Of a DNA stretch of 42,109 bases, positions 24,392-35,157 are shown in pieces (the first letter of the stretch is position 1; every line of letters begins with the position of its first letter). Position numbers and translations under genes: made by a program. The DNA comes from an uncultured SAR86 cluster bacterium (GTDB taxonomy: Bacteria; Pseudomonadota; Gammaproteobacteria; Magnimaribacterales; D2472): NCBI GenBank assembly GCA_902591565.1, contig CACJBC010000009.1, positions 1 through 42,109 of the forward strand. Direction: 5' to 3'. The notes under the pieces are model-generated. The model saw only the letters and a program-made list of their open reading frames with translations, was not told the DNA's origin and did no database searches.

Positions 24392-26299
24392 TTATAACTC
24401 TTCAGCGGCACCTTTTATCGATGTTTTTTTATTTGATTTAGGCTTAGGATCATCATCTGACCAACCTTTTGGTTCTCTAGGTTCAGCTCCTGCCATTATG
24501 TCATCAATCTGAGGTTCGTCGATTGTTTCATATTTTAACAAAGCATCTGCCATAACATTCAATTTATCAAGATTTGTCTTTAAAAGATTTTCGGCTCTTT
24601 CGTAACATGAATCAATAATTGATTTAATCTCAGAATCAATTAACTTTGAAGTCTCTTCACTTCGATGTTGTGATGGTGATGACGCTGTTCTTCCAAGGAA
24701 AGGGCTTCCTTCATCTTCACCAAACTTTATAGTACCAAGGGCATCAGAAAAGCCCCATTTGGTTACCATGTTTGTTGCTATATTTGTTGCTACCTCAATA
24801 TCATTTGAAGCACCAGTGGTAATACCTTGATTACCATTAATAATACTTTCTGCAATTCTGCCACCAAATAATGCTGCTATTCTTGCTAACAAATATTCTT
24901 TACTTTGCATATAGGTATCTTCCTCTGGCAAGAACATTGTTACACCTAAAGCTCTTCCCCTAGGTATAATCGTAACTTTATATACAGGATCATGGGTTGG
25001 ACATAATCTTCCAACTATTGCATGTCCTGCTTCATGGTATGCAGTTATTCTTTTTTGTTCTTCACTTAAAATCATAGATTTTCTTTCAGCACCCATCATA
25101 ATTTTGTCTTTAGCTAAATCTAGATGTGTTTGATCTATCTTTTTATCTGAATATCTTGCTGCAAATAATGCTGCTTCATTAATTAAATTGGCAAGGTCTG
25201 CTCCAGAAAATCCTGGTGTACCTCTTGCTAAGACTAATGGATCAACATCAGAATCAAGTGGTACTTTTCTCATATGAACTTTTAGTATTGCTTCTCTTCC
25301 TCTTATGTCTGGAAGGTCTACAACAACTTGTCTATCAAATCTTCCTGGTCTTAATAAGGCTGGATCTAGAACATCAGGTCTATTGGTTGCAGCTATGACA
25401 ATAACGCCATCGTTACCCTCAAAACCATCCATTTCAACTAGTAGCTGATTAAGTGTTTGCTCTCTTTCATCATGACCTCCACCAAGACCTGCGCCTCGAT
25501 GCCTTCCTACTGCATCAATCTCATCAATAAAAACTATACAAGGAGATTGTTTTTTAGCTTGGTCAAACATATCTCTCACCCTTGAAGCACCAACACCGAC
25601 AAACATTTCTACAAAATCAGATCCTGATATTGTAAAAAATGGGACTTTAGCTTCACCAGCAACAGCTCTTGCTAAAAGAGTCTTACCAGTACCTGGAGGG
25701 CCTACCATTAATACTCCTCTAGGAATTTTTCCACCTAACTTTTGAAACTTAGTTGGATCTCTTAAAAAATCAACTAATTCTTGGACATCTTGTTTTGCTT
25801 CTTCGCAGCCTGCAACATCCTTAAATGTTGTTTTTACTTTACCACCCTCCATCAATTTTGCTTTGCTCTTACCGAAAGACATAGGACCACCTTTACCTGA
25901 CATTCCTCCTTGCATTTGCCTCATAAAAAAGAAGAAAATACCTAATAGTAAAAGTATCGGAAATGCTCCAACTAGCAATTGAGATAATACAGATGGTTGT
26001 TCAATTTTTTCATATACAGCAATTACACCATTATCCTCTATAGCGTTATCTACAGCTTCATCTTTTTTAAAAATGGGATGTGTAGTTTCAAATTTAGAAC
26101 CGTCCAGACGATCGCCAATAATTGTCATTTGATCACCTTTGTAGACTACTTTGGCAATTCGATCAGACAAAACCTCTTCTTTGAATTGGCTATAGCTAAT
26201 CTGTTCTCTTGCTCCTGCATTTTCAATGTTGTTGAAAACATAAATAAGCAAAGAGCCTAGAACGAACCAAACGACTAAATTTCTTAAAACACTATTCAT
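24392..26299 (-). CDS. ftsH: ATP-dependent zinc metalloprotease FtsH
   Basis: A membrane-anchored AAA+ protease that degrades misfolded membrane proteins and regulators; in E. coli LpxC is a target. The 635 residues carry two membrane helices (about 7-22 and 104-126) flanking a periplasmic domain. Walker A GPPGTGKT is at 200-207, Walker B FIDEID at 257-262, the arginine-finger region (LRPGRFDRQ) at about 316-324, and zinc motif HEAGH at 422-426. The tail is rich in Lys and Ser. The ATG overlaps the rlmE stop (TAATG); rlmE-ftsH is the conserved order. Confidence 0.98.
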   Translation of the reverse strand: MNSVLRNLVVWFVLGSLLIYVFNNIENAGAREQISYSQFKEEVLSDRIAKVVYKGDQMTIIGDRLDGSKFETTHPIFKKDEAVDNAIEDNGVIAVYEKIEQPSVLSQLLVGAFPILLLLGIFFFFMRQMQGGMSGKGGPMSFGKSKAKLMEGGKVKTTFKDVAGCEEAKQDVQELVDFLRDPTKFQKLGGKIPRGVLMVGPPGTGKTLLARAVAGEAKVPFFTISGSDFVEMFVGVGASRVRDMFDQAKKQSPCIVFIDEIDAVGRHRGAGLGGGHDEREQTLNQLLVEMDGFEGNDGVIVIAATNRPDVLDPALLRPGRFDRQVVVDLPDIRGREAILKVHMRKVPLDSDVDPLVLARGTPGFSGADLANLINEAALFAARYSDKKIDQTHLDLAKDKIMMGAERKSMILSEEQKRITAYHEAGHAIVGRLCPTHDPVYKVTIIPRGRALGVTMFLPEEDTYMQSKEYLLARIAALFGGRIAESIINGNQGITTGASNDIEVATNIATNMVTKWGFSDALGTIKFGEDEGSPFLGRTASSPSQHRSEETSKLIDSEIKSIIDSCYERAENLLKTNLDKLNVMADALLKYETIDEPQIDDIMAGAEPREPKGWSDDDPKPKSNKKTSIKGAAEEL

Positions 26300-26868
26300 T
26301 ATTTATATGCTCCATACAAAAATATTTCACCTGATTGCTTTTTAGAAGCAGCAGGTTTATAAGTCTGGACTATCTTAAAAGATAATTCCATTTTTTTTCG
26401 AAGATTTTTCAACATGCTATTTTGAAAGGTCTTCATAATAAATGAACCATTAGATTTATTTAAATATTTTATCGCTGTATCTAGGGTTAGAATATTAAGC
26501 TGGTATATATTTTCTATATCTATAGCATTTATACCAGTTAAGTTGGGGGCTATATCTGAAATTACAAGTCCAAATGAACCCATTTTTGAACTAATGGGGT
26601 CGATGCTATCTATTTCTTCGATACTATTTTGAAAAAAATATACCCCATCAACTACTTCCATATCTAATATATCAATCGCATAAACCTCTGAATTGGGTGA
26701 TTTTTTTTTAATATATTGCGACCACCCCCCTGGGGCCGAGCCTAAATCTAAAACATTTTGGCTTTTTTTTAAGGATTTTGTTTTTAGAAGAATTTCTTCG
26801 AGTTTATATACTGCTCTTGTTCTGTAACCCTCTTGTTTTGCCTTATTTGCCCAGTTATCAGCATGCAT
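26299..26868 (-). CDS. rlmE: 23S rRNA 2'-O-ribose methyltransferase (U2552)
   Basis: RlmE (RrmJ/FtsJ) methylates the A-loop uridine U2552 of 23S rRNA during 50S assembly. The 189 residues are slightly shorter than E. coli (209), lacking part of the N-terminus. The SAM loop [13 protein letters not shown] is typical. DIAPNLTG and the [10 protein letters not shown] segment carry the Asp and Lys of the K-D-K-E catalytic set, and Glu in SGEIFLYG completes it. It overlaps greA upstream (TGATG) and ftsH downstream. yhbY, beside it in E. coli, is absent. Confidence 0.94.
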   Translation of the reverse strand: MHADNWANKAKQEGYRTRAVYKLEEILLKTKSLKKSQNVLDLGSAPGGWSQYIKKKSPNSEVYAIDILDMEVVDGVYFFQNSIEEIDSIDPISSKMGSFGLVISDIAPNLTGINAIDIENIYQLNILTLDTAIKYLNKSNGSFIMKTFQNSMLKNLRKKMELSFKIVQTYKPAASKKQSGEIFLYGAYK

Positions 26869-27344
26869 CAGATATGTTTAACTTCAATAATTTCGTATGT
26901 CATTTTTCCTGATGGAGTAACGATTTCTACCTCATCATCAACAAACTTGCCAACCAAACCTTTTGCAATTGGTGTTTCAATTGATATATGACCATTTTCG
27001 GGATTGGACTCTAAGTTGCCGACTATTTTATAAACAATCTCTTTATCATTGTTTACGTCATATAATTTAACAGTCGAACCAAATACTACTCTACCCGTTT
27101 CTGGAATATCTTTTACATTAATTACTTGAGCATTTGCTAGAGAACTTTCTATTTCATTTATTTTTGCTTCCATTAAACCTTGAAGTTCTTTGGCCGCATG
27201 GTATTCTGCGTTTTCTTTTAAATCACCATGCGCTCTAGCTTCAGCTATGGCTTCTGATATTTTAGGTCTCTCAATGAATTTCAATTTAGATAATTCATCT
27301 TTGAGGGCTATTTCACCCTCAATTGTTATAGGTACGCGTGACAT
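26868..27344 (-). CDS. greA: Transcription elongation factor GreA
   Basis: Rescues backtracked RNA polymerase by stimulating transcript cleavage. The 158-residue protein is the same length as E. coli GreA. The N-terminal coiled-coil contains RPKISEAIAEARAHGDLKENAEYHAAKE (quoted as two adjoining conserved parts), whose tip carries the acidic pair (D-x-x-E) that reaches the polymerase active site. The C-terminal FKBP-like domain includes SVKL-like GSTVKLYDVN and PIAKGLVGKFVDDEVEI. It lies 22 nt after carB and overlaps rlmE, an order common in gammaproteobacteria. Confidence 0.96.
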   Translation of the reverse strand: MSRVPITIEGEIALKDELSKLKFIERPKISEAIAEARAHGDLKENAEYHAAKELQGLMEAKINEIESSLANAQVINVKDIPETGRVVFGSTVKLYDVNNDKEIVYKIVGNLESNPENGHISIETPIAKGLVGKFVDDEVEIVTPSGKMTYEIIEVKHI

Positions 27345-27366
27345 TATTTAATTATAGCAACTATGG

Positions 27367-30300
27367 CTAAGAATTATGTATTTCTTGAAGTGTCTTATAT
27401 GACCAGTCTACTTCTTTACCATTCAGAGCCTGCATTATTGCAAATGCACCAAACATTGTAGTTGTACAAAAGATCTTATTTTGTAATGCTGTTCTTCTTA
27501 TGGCAGCTGAATCTTTTATTGATTGGGTTCCTTCTGTTGTGTTTATGACCAGATCAATTTCTTTATTTAAAAGACTATCAACTGTATGCGGCCTTCCTTC
27601 TAATACTTTATTAATTTTTTTAACTTTATAATTTAAGCTTGATATATAAGAAGCTGTGCCACCAGTAGCTACAATTTCAAAACCATTCTTTTCTATAAGA
27701 GGTAAAAGATCATCTAAATATTTTTTATCGCTATCTTTTACGCTTATGAATACAGTCCCAGATCTTGGTAAGATTTTGTTAGCGCCTTTTTGTGCTTTTG
27801 CATACGCCTCACCAAAATCAACTCCAATCCCCATAACCTCTCCTGTGGATTTCATTTCTGGCCCCAGTATTGGGTCAACTAAAGGAAATTTATCGAACGG
27901 CAAGACTGCTTCCTTAACAAAATATAAATCATTAGGTAAAGCGCTTGAAAATTTTTGATTGGCAAGACTATTACCTATCATAGCTTTTGAAGCAACTTTT
28001 ACAAGTGAGCTACCAATTGCTTTGGATATAAAAGGAACCGTTCTTGAAGCCCTAGGATTCACTTCAATAATGTATACAACATTGTCTTTCACAGCGAATT
28101 GAATATTCATTAGGCCTAAAATGTCTAATTCATTACCAATTTTAATAGATTGATCAGAAATCTCTTTTTGAATTTCTTCTGACAAGCTGTATGGGGGTAA
28201 TGAGCATGCAGAATCACCGGAATGAATACCAGCTTGCTCAATATGCTGCAAAATTCCTCCAACTTGAATCTCTTTTCCGTCAGAAACAACATCAACATCA
28301 ACCTCAACAGCATCTGTTAAGTAGCTATCTAATAAAATTGGCTTACTATTTGAAACTTCTACAGCTTCATTTAGATATAGTTCTAATTCGTTTAAGTTAT
28401 GAACAAGCTGCATTGCTCTTCCACCTAATACATAAGAGGGTCTAACAACTATCGGGAATCCAATTTTTTCTGCCTCAATCATGGCTTCAGATATATTCTT
28501 TACAGTTGCATTTGCGGGCTGCTTTAAATCAAGTTTTTGAATTAATTCTTGAAACCTTTCTCTGTCTTCAGACCTATCAATTGCATCCACATCTGTTCCA
28601 AGAATTTTTACGTCCCTCTCGGATAAAACATCTGCTAACTTTAACGGGGTTTGTCCACCGAATTGAATAATAACTCCCTCGGGCTTCTCATTATCAATAA
28701 TGTCTAGAATCTTTTCAGCTGTAATTGGCTCAAAATATAATCTATTTGAAACATCGTAATCTGTAGAGACAGTTTCAGGATTGCAATTAACCATAATTGA
28801 TTCATAGCCTTCTTCTTGCATAGCAAGTGAGGCATGAACACAACAATAATCAAATTCAATTCCTTGTCCAATTCTGTTTGGTCCACTTCCTAAAACAAGA
28901 ATTTTTTTATTATTTGTTGGGTTGCTTTCGCATTGATCTGCATAAGTTGAGTACATGTAACATGTGGAAGTTGCAAATTCTGCAGCACATGTATCTACTC
29001 TTCTATAAACAGGCAGAATATTTAACTCTTTCCTCAAGTCTCTAAAGTCAGATTCTTTAGTATTAATTAATTCAGCGATTCTTGAATCGGTGAATCCTTT
29101 TTTCTTTAATGAATATATTACTTCATGATCAAGGTCAGATAATTTTGTATCTTGTAAAGATTTCTCAATGTTTAAGATTTCTTCAAGTTGATCAAGAAAC
29201 CAATAATCAATTTTTGTAAGCTCATAAATTTTTTCAAGCCCCCATCCTGCTCTTATCGCATCACAAACATAAAATAATCTTTTAGGGCCAGGAAATGTTA
29301 ATTGATAAAGAATTTCTTCCTTACATTCTTCATATGATTTTTCAATTATGGAATTAAGGCCATTTAAGTCTTCTTCCATGCTTGCTAAAGCCTTTTGAAG
29401 TGATTCTTGAAAATTAGACCCAATTGCCATCACTTCACCAACAGATTTCATTTGGGTTGTAAGCTTTGGTTCAGCCTGTGGGAATTTTTCAAAAGCAAAT
29501 TTAGGAATTTTAGTAACAATATAATCAATGCTAGGCTCAAATGATGCAGGTGTAAGCCCTCCAGTAATATCATTTTTTAATTCATCAAGCGTGTATCCAA
29601 CAGATAGCAATGCAGCTACTTTAGCAATTGGAAAACCTGTAGCTTTTGAAGCAAGAGCAGATGACCGGCTTACTCTTGGATTCATTTCTATGACAACCAT
29701 TTTTCCATTGTCTGGATTGATTGCAAATTGAACATTTGATCCACCAGTATCTACGCCTATTTCTCTGAGAATCTTAAATGAAGCATTTCTCATTATTTGA
29801 TATTCTTTATCAGTTAAGGTCTGTGCTGGAGCTATAGTAATTGAGTCTCCTGTATGAACACCCATTGGATCAAGATTTTCGATTGAGCAAACAATAATAC
29901 AATTGTCTTTGCAGTCTCGAACAACCTCCATTTCAAACTCTTTCCAACCAATTAGAGATTCATCAATTAAAAGTTCATTCGTAGGTGATAACTCAAGCCC
30001 CTTTTTACAAATAGCTTCAAATTCATCAATGTTATAAGCAATTCCCCCACCAGTTCCACCCATAGTAAATGAAGGTCTAATAATGCATGGAAAACCAATT
30101 GTTTTTTGGACTTCTATTGCATCTTCCATTGAATGAGCAATACCTGAGCTTGGAGTCTCAATTCCAATTGCATGCATTGTCTCATCAAAGAGCTGTCTGT
30201 CTTCTGCTTTGTCAATAGCTTCTCTGTTAGCTCCTATTAAGATTACTCCATGCTTCTTAAGAACTCCGTGTTTGTCTAAAGATAAAGCAGTATTTAGAGC

Positions 30301-30582
30301 TGTCTGACCACCCATTGTTGGCAAAATTGCATCCGGCTTTTCTTTTTCAATTATCTTTTCAACCGATTCCCAGTGAATTGGTTCAATATAAGTTGCATCT
30401 GCCATTAAAGGATCCGTCATAATAGTTGCCGGATTGGAATTAACTAAAATTACTCTAAAACCCTCTTCTTTTAATGCTTTACAAGCCTGAGCTCCAGAGT
30501 AATCAAATTCACATGCTTGACCAATGATGATAGGGCCTGCACCAATTATTAAAATTGATTTTATATCTTTACGTCTTGGCAT
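27367..30582 (-). CDS. carB: Carbamoyl-phosphate synthase large subunit
   Basis: Makes carbamoyl phosphate from bicarbonate, two ATP and ammonia supplied by CarA, for pyrimidine and arginine synthesis. The 1071 residues match E. coli (1073). Two homologous ATP-grasp halves are visible. The first starts [18 protein letters not shown] and has [12 protein letters not shown]; the second starts [16 protein letters not shown] and has [11 protein letters not shown]. An allosteric MGS-like domain forms the C-terminus (VATGGTASY). The start overlaps the carA stop by 14 nt. Expression is presumably from the promoter region upstream of carA. Confidence 0.98.
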   Translation of the reverse strand: MPRRKDIKSILIIGAGPIIIGQACEFDYSGAQACKALKEEGFRVILVNSNPATIMTDPLMADATYIEPIHWESVEKIIEKEKPDAILPTMGGQTALNTALSLDKHGVLKKHGVILIGANREAIDKAEDRQLFDETMHAIGIETPSSGIAHSMEDAIEVQKTIGFPCIIRPSFTMGGTGGGIAYNIDEFEAICKKGLELSPTNELLIDESLIGWKEFEMEVVRDCKDNCIIVCSIENLDPMGVHTGDSITIAPAQTLTDKEYQIMRNASFKILREIGVDTGGSNVQFAINPDNGKMVVIEMNPRVSRSSALASKATGFPIAKVAALLSVGYTLDELKNDITGGLTPASFEPSIDYIVTKIPKFAFEKFPQAEPKLTTQMKSVGEVMAIGSNFQESLQKALASMEEDLNGLNSIIEKSYEECKEEILYQLTFPGPKRLFYVCDAIRAGWGLEKIYELTKIDYWFLDQLEEILNIEKSLQDTKLSDLDHEVIYSLKKKGFTDSRIAELINTKESDFRDLRKELNILPVYRRVDTCAAEFATSTCYMYSTYADQCESNPTNNKKILVLGSGPNRIGQGIEFDYCCVHASLAMQEEGYESIMVNCNPETVSTDYDVSNRLYFEPITAEKILDIIDNEKPEGVIIQFGGQTPLKLADVLSERDVKILGTDVDAIDRSEDRERFQELIQKLDLKQPANATVKNISEAMIEAEKIGFPIVVRPSYVLGGRAMQLVHNLNELELYLNEAVEVSNSKPILLDSYLTDAVEVDVDVVSDGKEIQVGGILQHIEQAGIHSGDSACSLPPYSLSEEIQKEISDQSIKIGNELDILGLMNIQFAVKDNVVYIIEVNPRASRTVPFISKAIGSSLVKVASKAMIGNSLANQKFSSALPNDLYFVKEAVLPFDKFPLVDPILGPEMKSTGEVMGIGVDFGEAYAKAQKGANKILPRSGTVFISVKDSDKKYLDDLLPLIEKNGFEIVATGGTASYISSLNYKVKKINKVLEGRPHTVDSLLNKEIDLVINTTEGTQSIKDSAAIRRTALQNKIFCTTTMFGAFAIMQALNGKEVDWSYKTLQEIHNS

Positions 30583-31690
30583 ATTCTTCTACCATAGATT
30601 GAAACTTTTTAAATAAAGTTTGTATTTCTTGTGGGCCTGGACTTGCTTCAGGATGACCCTGAAAACTAAATGCTGGTTTATCAGTGAACTCAATACCTTG
30701 TAATGATTGATCAAATAGAGATACATGAGAAGCACTTATATTTGAAGGTAAAGTCTTTTCATCCACTGCAAAACCATGATTTTGACTTGTAATAAAAACT
30801 TCTTTTGTTTTTAAATCTTGTACAGGATGATTAGCTCCATGATGACCAAATTTCATCTTATATGTTGATGCTCCTCCAGCGAGTGCTAAAAGTTGATGAC
30901 CAAGGCATATACCAAAAATTGGAAGATTAATCTCAAGGAATTTTCTAATATTATCAATAGCATAAGTGCAAGGCTCAGGATCTCCAGGCCCGTTTGATAG
31001 GAAAATTCCTTTTGGCGTGAGCTCCATTACCTCCTCAAAAGATGTCTCTGCATTAACTACAGTAATTTCCCCTACATGATCTGATAAAAGCCTTAAAATA
31101 TTGTTTTTTATACCAAAATCAAACGCAACGACTGGATGATTTTTTGTAGCTAAATTATTAGCTGGCCATACACCCTCATTCCAAACATATTGCTCTTTTA
31201 CAGAAACTACCTTAGCTAAATCCATCCCTTTTAATCCTGAAAAATCTTTAGCCTTTACCACCGCTTCTTCTGCTGTTAATTTTGAAAGAGGTGCAATGCA
31301 ACTGTTCAGCGACCCTTTGTTTCGCAATATTGATGTTAATTTTCTAGTATTAATTTCTGAAATTGCAATTACCTCTTGCTTGCGTAAAAATTCATCTAAT
31401 GTTTTACCAGACCTCCAGTTGCTTGGCTTTGCACAATGCTTATTGATAACGAGCCCAGAAGCATGAATTGCAGATGATTCGTTATCTTCATCATTAATAC
31501 CAGTATTGCCAATATGAGGATGCGTAAAGGTAATAATTTGTTTTTTGTAAGAAGGATCGGTAATGATTTCCTGATAGCCGGTCATGGAGGTATTAAAAAC
31601 TAATTCACCAACATCAATTTTTTCTTCACCAAAGCCTTCCCCATAGAATATACTTCCATCTTCAAGTGCTAAAATGGCTGGAAAAGACAC
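30569..31690 (-). CDS. carA: Carbamoyl-phosphate synthase small (glutaminase) subunit
   Basis: A class I glutamine amidotransferase that provides ammonia to CarB through an internal tunnel. The mature frame has 373 residues from the GTG at 31690. This start has GGGGGA 7 nt upstream; the ATG 15 nt earlier (31705) lacks a ribosome-binding site and is itself part of that G run. N-terminal blocks are [19 protein letters not shown] and HPHIGNTG. The nucleophile Cys lies in [15 protein letters not shown], and the His/Glu of the triad in [11 protein letters not shown]. It is divergent from map across about 154 nt. Confidence 0.96.
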   Translation of the reverse strand: MSFPAILALEDGSIFYGEGFGEEKIDVGELVFNTSMTGYQEIITDPSYKKQIITFTHPHIGNTGINDEDNESSAIHASGLVINKHCAKPSNWRSGKTLDEFLRKQEVIAISEINTRKLTSILRNKGSLNSCIAPLSKLTAEEAVVKAKDFSGLKGMDLAKVVSVKEQYVWNEGVWPANNLATKNHPVVAFDFGIKNNILRLLSDHVGEITVVNAETSFEEVMELTPKGIFLSNGPGDPEPCTYAIDNIRKFLEINLPIFGICLGHQLLALAGGASTYKMKFGHHGANHPVQDLKTKEVFITSQNHGFAVDEKTLPSNISASHVSLFDQSLQGIEFTDKPAFSFQGHPEASPGPQEIQTLFKKFQSMVEEYAKT

Positions 31691-31792
31691 TAAAAATTCC
31701 CCCATTCGGGCTTGAAATTAGAGAAAATTAATGGGTAACTATTTAAAGAAATTTTGGTTTTTAATGAGCTAAAATATCGTGCTGGCATTAAA

Positions 31793-31819
31793 ATTGTACT
31801 TTATAGATTTAGCAGTCAA
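31793..31819 (-). promoter_or_regulatory. Candidate carAB promoter
   Basis: On the minus strand TTGACT (31819-31814) and TACAAT (31798-31793), each five of six to consensus, but with a 15-nt spacer that is shorter than ideal. The predicted start near 31786 leaves a leader of about 95 nt before carA. No PyrR/ArgR-type site or attenuator could be recognised in it. The element overlaps the region just upstream of the map promoter candidate. Confidence 0.35.
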
Positions 31820-31824
31820 CTGTC

Positions 31825-31830
31825 TATACT
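31825..31830 (+). promoter_or_regulatory. -10 element upstream of map
   Basis: TATACT (five of six), 14 nt before the chosen map start, with a predicted transcript start near 31837. That lies downstream of the first in-frame ATG (31833), which supports ATG 31845 as the real start. No good -35 is seen (TATAGA at 31802-31807). Confidence 0.4.
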
Positions 31831-31844
31831 AAATGAGAAAAAAT

Positions 31845-32615
31845 ATGAAAATTTCTATTAAAACTGAAAAAGAAATTGAAAAAATGAGAGTTGCTGGAAA
31901 GCTGGCAGCAGAAGTATTAGAAATGATAGAACCTTTCGTTGTTCCTGGTGTATCTACTGAAGAGTTGGACAATATTTGCTATGAGCATATTGTTAATGTT
32001 CAAAAAGCAATTCCTGCAAATGTTGGTTACCGTGGTTTTGAAAAAACCATTTGTTCAAGCATTAATCAAGTAATATGCCATGGTATACCTGATAAAAATA
32101 GAATCTTAAAGAATGGGGATATCTTAAATATTGATGTTACTGTTATTAAAGATGGATGGCATGGAGACACATCAAAAATGTATCTAGTCGGAAAGTGTCA
32201 ACCACACAATGAAAGATTAGTTAAAATTACTCAAGAATGTCTTTACAAGGCTATTGAAGTGGTTGAGCCAGGAGCATATCTTGGCGATATTGGGCATGCT
32301 ATCCAAAAACATGCTGAATCTAACTACTATAGTGTTGTCGAGGAATACTGTGGTCATGGAATAGGAAACGTCTATCATGAGGAACCGCAGATACTTCATT
32401 ATGGAAAGCCTGGAAGAGGTATTCAAATTCAAGAAGGTATGTGTTTTACAATCGAGCCAATGATTAACCAAGGATCTAAATACTGCAAAACCTTACAAGA
32501 TGGGTGGACTGTTGAAACCAAAGATGGAAGAAATTCTGCTCAATGGGAACATACACTTGCAGTTACATCAAGTGGAGTGGAGGTTCTTACAAAAAGACAA
32601 GAAGAATCTTTATGA
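31845..32615 (+). CDS. map: Methionine aminopeptidase type I
   Basis: Removes the initiator methionine from nascent proteins. From the ATG at 31845 the protein has 256 residues and starts KISIKTEKEIEKMRVAGKLAAEVL, as the E. coli enzyme does after its second residue (quoted as the family N-terminal block). Metal ligands fall in NIDVTVIKDGWHGDTS (two Asp), YCGHGIG (His), FTIEPM (Glu) and WEHTLAVT (Glu). An upstream in-frame ATG at 31833 adds four residues without a ribosome-binding site. The stop overlaps the glnD start (ATGA). map-glnD-dapD is a conserved gammaproteobacterial order. Confidence 0.97.
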   Translation: MKISIKTEKEIEKMRVAGKLAAEVLEMIEPFVVPGVSTEELDNICYEHIVNVQKAIPANVGYRGFEKTICSSINQVICHGIPDKNRILKNGDILNIDVTVIKDGWHGDTSKMYLVGKCQPHNERLVKITQECLYKAIEVVEPGAYLGDIGHAIQKHAESNYYSVVEEYCGHGIGNVYHEEPQILHYGKPGRGIQIQEGMCFTIEPMINQGSKYCKTLQDGWTVETKDGRNSAQWEHTLAVTSSGVEVLTKRQEESL

Positions 32616-35128
32616 TTAAAAATAAATCAGATTTAAATGATGAGTTTTTAAAAAATTTTCCTAAAATATACCAAAACCCAAGCTCAACAAATAATTACTT
32701 GGTGGAAAATACATCTCGCATAGAAGAGAAAATCCTCAACTACTTCAAGCGATATGAACTTGATAAAGATTATGCTATTTATGCTAATGGTGGATTTGGT
32801 AGAAAGGAACTATATCCATCATCAGATATAGATATTTCAATAATCCATAAAAACAAAAAAGCAAAAAAAATTGAAAATTTAGAAAAATTTATAGCTAAGC
32901 TTTGGGATTTTGGATTTCAGGTTGGCCATTCCGTTAGAACCTTAAAAGATATAAAAAAAATTACCAGGGATGATCCAAAAGAATTTACTTCATATTTGAC
33001 TCGAAGAGCATTAATTACCAACAATACTATTGACAAAGAAATTACCTCAACACTGCAAAAAATATGGTCGAAAAGAAAATTCTACAAAGTAAAATTATTA
33101 GAGCAAAAAGATAGATATAAATCCTTTTACTCTACCGCATATAACTTAGAACCAGATTTAAAAGAATCACCTGGTTGCTTAAGAGATTTTCAAACAGCTT
33201 TGTGGATTCTTCAACACTGTTTTGATTTAAAAAATATTAAAGAGATCAAGAGCTCAAAAGAATTTAGAGATAATATTGATGAAATTATTGATTCATATAA
33301 TTTTGTTAAAACTCTTAGATATATAACAAACACTTTATCATCAAGAAATAGATTAACTTTTGAACTTCAATTAGAAATTGCTCTCAAGGCTAATATAAAT
33401 AAAGGAACTAGAAAAAGGTCTGTAGAAAAAATGATGCAAAAATTCTATGAAAACGCATCAAACTTAACTAACTTTAATCAGCATGTATTTAACAAGTTTG
33501 AGGAACAGAATTCTTTTAGTCTTAAAAAAAATATTGGCGATTACTATATCAAAGGAGACAAAATTGGTATTAATCCAAAAATTAATCTTTCAAATAGAAA
33601 GGACTTAATTTTTGGCATATATAACTTTATAGGATCAAACAAAAAAATTAATGCGATTGATACCAATACGGTATCTCTTCTAAAAAATAATCTAAAACTT
33701 ATAAATAAGAAGTTCAAAGAAGACCAGATTTATGCAAACCAATTCTTAGAAATTTTTAGATCAAAATATAATCTTTCTTCGATCTTAAAATCCATGAAAG
33801 CTATTGGAATTATTCAGAAATATGTAGATGAATTTAATGAAGTGATTGGTCAAATGCAATTTGACTTATTTCATGTTTATACGGTGGATGAACATACGTT
33901 TAAAGTTGTAAGAAATATGCGCCAAATGAAAATTCACTTTAAAGATGAGTTTAAGCTAGAGCATGAGTTAATAAATAGGCTCCCAAAGATAGAAATTTTA
34001 TATTTAGCTGGTCTCTTTCATGATTTAGGCAAAGGTAAAGGTGGGGATCACTCAAAAATTGGAGCAAAAACTAGTTATAACTTTGCAAAAAAAATTGGTT
34101 TATCAAAAGCTGATGCTGACCTTATTTCTTGGTTAGTACTTCATCATCTTGAAATGTCATCAATTTCTCAAAAAAAAGATATTTCTGATATCGATACAAT
34201 TGAAGAGTTTGCAAATCTTGCTGGAACAACTGAAAAACTCGATTATTTATATTTATTAACTGTTAATGATATAAGAGCTACTAATCCTGCTCTTTGGAAT
34301 GGCTGGAAGCATGGGCTTCTTAAAGATCTTTTTATACTAACAAGATCAAAAATAAATAAAGAACCAGTACAAACTATTAAAGAGATTACAGAGGATAGAA
34401 AAAATAACTGCATAAGATCATTTAGAGAAGAAAAAGATAAGAAAAAGATTAAAAACTATCTTGAAATCTTTGATGATTCCTTCTTTACAAAAAATAATCT
34501 TGATAAATTAAAATGGCAATGCAGTTTAGTCATTAATAGCGAAATAAATAAAACAGTTATTGGTGCTAGAAAGTGTTTTGATAACTTATTGGAAATTTTT
34601 ATTAAAACTGAAAATTTTGATGGGCTCTTTTTAAAATTAGTTCAGGTTTTCCAGTTATCTGGTCTTGAAATAATTGATGCGAACATCGCTACCAGTACCA
34701 ACAAAGCTATTGCTGCAAATACTTTTATTGCAAAGTATTCGTTTCACAATAGACCTTTAACCAATATTGAGGTTCAAGATATTAAATTAAAAATTTCAAA
34801 TAATTTTAATAATCTAGAAGGTCAATCAAAAAAATTAGTCTTCAAGAAAAAGAAAAATGAATCTTTTGGGAAACCTTTTAAAATTTCAAATGTTGAGCAA
34901 AAAGATAAAAAAAGAAATTTACTAACCATTGAAACTGCAGATAGTCCCGGTTTGTTAGTAAAAATTGCCAAAACACTTCATGAAAATGGTACTTCAATAT
35001 ATTCTGCGAGAATTAATACCCTCGGCGACAGGGTTGAAGATACTTTTGAGATTGAAGATATGACACTTTCATCTGTTTCGAGCAAAAAAATTAAAAAAAT
35101 AAGTGATAGTCTTAAAGAAACTATGTAA
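32612..35128 (+). CDS. glnD: PII uridylyltransferase/uridylyl-removing enzyme
   Basis: Senses glutamine and adds or removes UMP on the PII signal proteins to control nitrogen assimilation. From the ATG at 32612 there are 838 residues (890 in E. coli). The nucleotidyltransferase site is GGFGRKELYPSSDIDIS at about 60-76. The HD domain (GLFHDLGKGKGGDHSKIG) carries the UMP-removing activity. Two ACT domains at the C-terminus bind glutamine; the first is divergent (GLFLKLVQVFQLSGLEIIDA) and the last clear (DSPGLLVKIAKTL). The frame is open upstream to 32543, but that part overlaps map. No PII gene is in the window. Confidence 0.95.
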   Translation: MIKNKSDLNDEFLKNFPKIYQNPSSTNNYLVENTSRIEEKILNYFKRYELDKDYAIYANGGFGRKELYPSSDIDISIIHKNKKAKKIENLEKFIAKLWDFGFQVGHSVRTLKDIKKITRDDPKEFTSYLTRRALITNNTIDKEITSTLQKIWSKRKFYKVKLLEQKDRYKSFYSTAYNLEPDLKESPGCLRDFQTALWILQHCFDLKNIKEIKSSKEFRDNIDEIIDSYNFVKTLRYITNTLSSRNRLTFELQLEIALKANINKGTRKRSVEKMMQKFYENASNLTNFNQHVFNKFEEQNSFSLKKNIGDYYIKGDKIGINPKINLSNRKDLIFGIYNFIGSNKKINAIDTNTVSLLKNNLKLINKKFKEDQIYANQFLEIFRSKYNLSSILKSMKAIGIIQKYVDEFNEVIGQMQFDLFHVYTVDEHTFKVVRNMRQMKIHFKDEFKLEHELINRLPKIEILYLAGLFHDLGKGKGGDHSKIGAKTSYNFAKKIGLSKADADLISWLVLHHLEMSSISQKKDISDIDTIEEFANLAGTTEKLDYLYLLTVNDIRATNPALWNGWKHGLLKDLFILTRSKINKEPVQTIKEITEDRKNNCIRSFREEKDKKKIKNYLEIFDDSFFTKNNLDKLKWQCSLVINSEINKTVIGARKCFDNLLEIFIKTENFDGLFLKLVQVFQLSGLEIIDANIATSTNKAIAANTFIAKYSFHNRPLTNIEVQDIKLKISNNFNNLEGQSKKLVFKKKKNESFGKPFKISNVEQKDKKRNLLTIETADSPGLLVKIAKTLHENGTSIYSARINTLGDRVEDTFEIEDMTLSSVSSKKIKKISDSLKETM

Positions 35129-35145
35129 ATAACTTAATTCGTCCC

Positions 35146-35151
35146 TATAAT
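35146..35151 (+). promoter_or_regulatory. -10 element immediately upstream of dapD
   Basis: A perfect TATAAT six nt before the dapD ATG. The expected transcription start falls on the A of that ATG, and no Shine-Dalgarno sequence lies in between. The -35 position (35123-35128, ATGTAA) is poor. It may make a leaderless dapD message in addition to readthrough from glnD. Confidence 0.4.
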
Positions 35152-35157
35152 AGCGAC

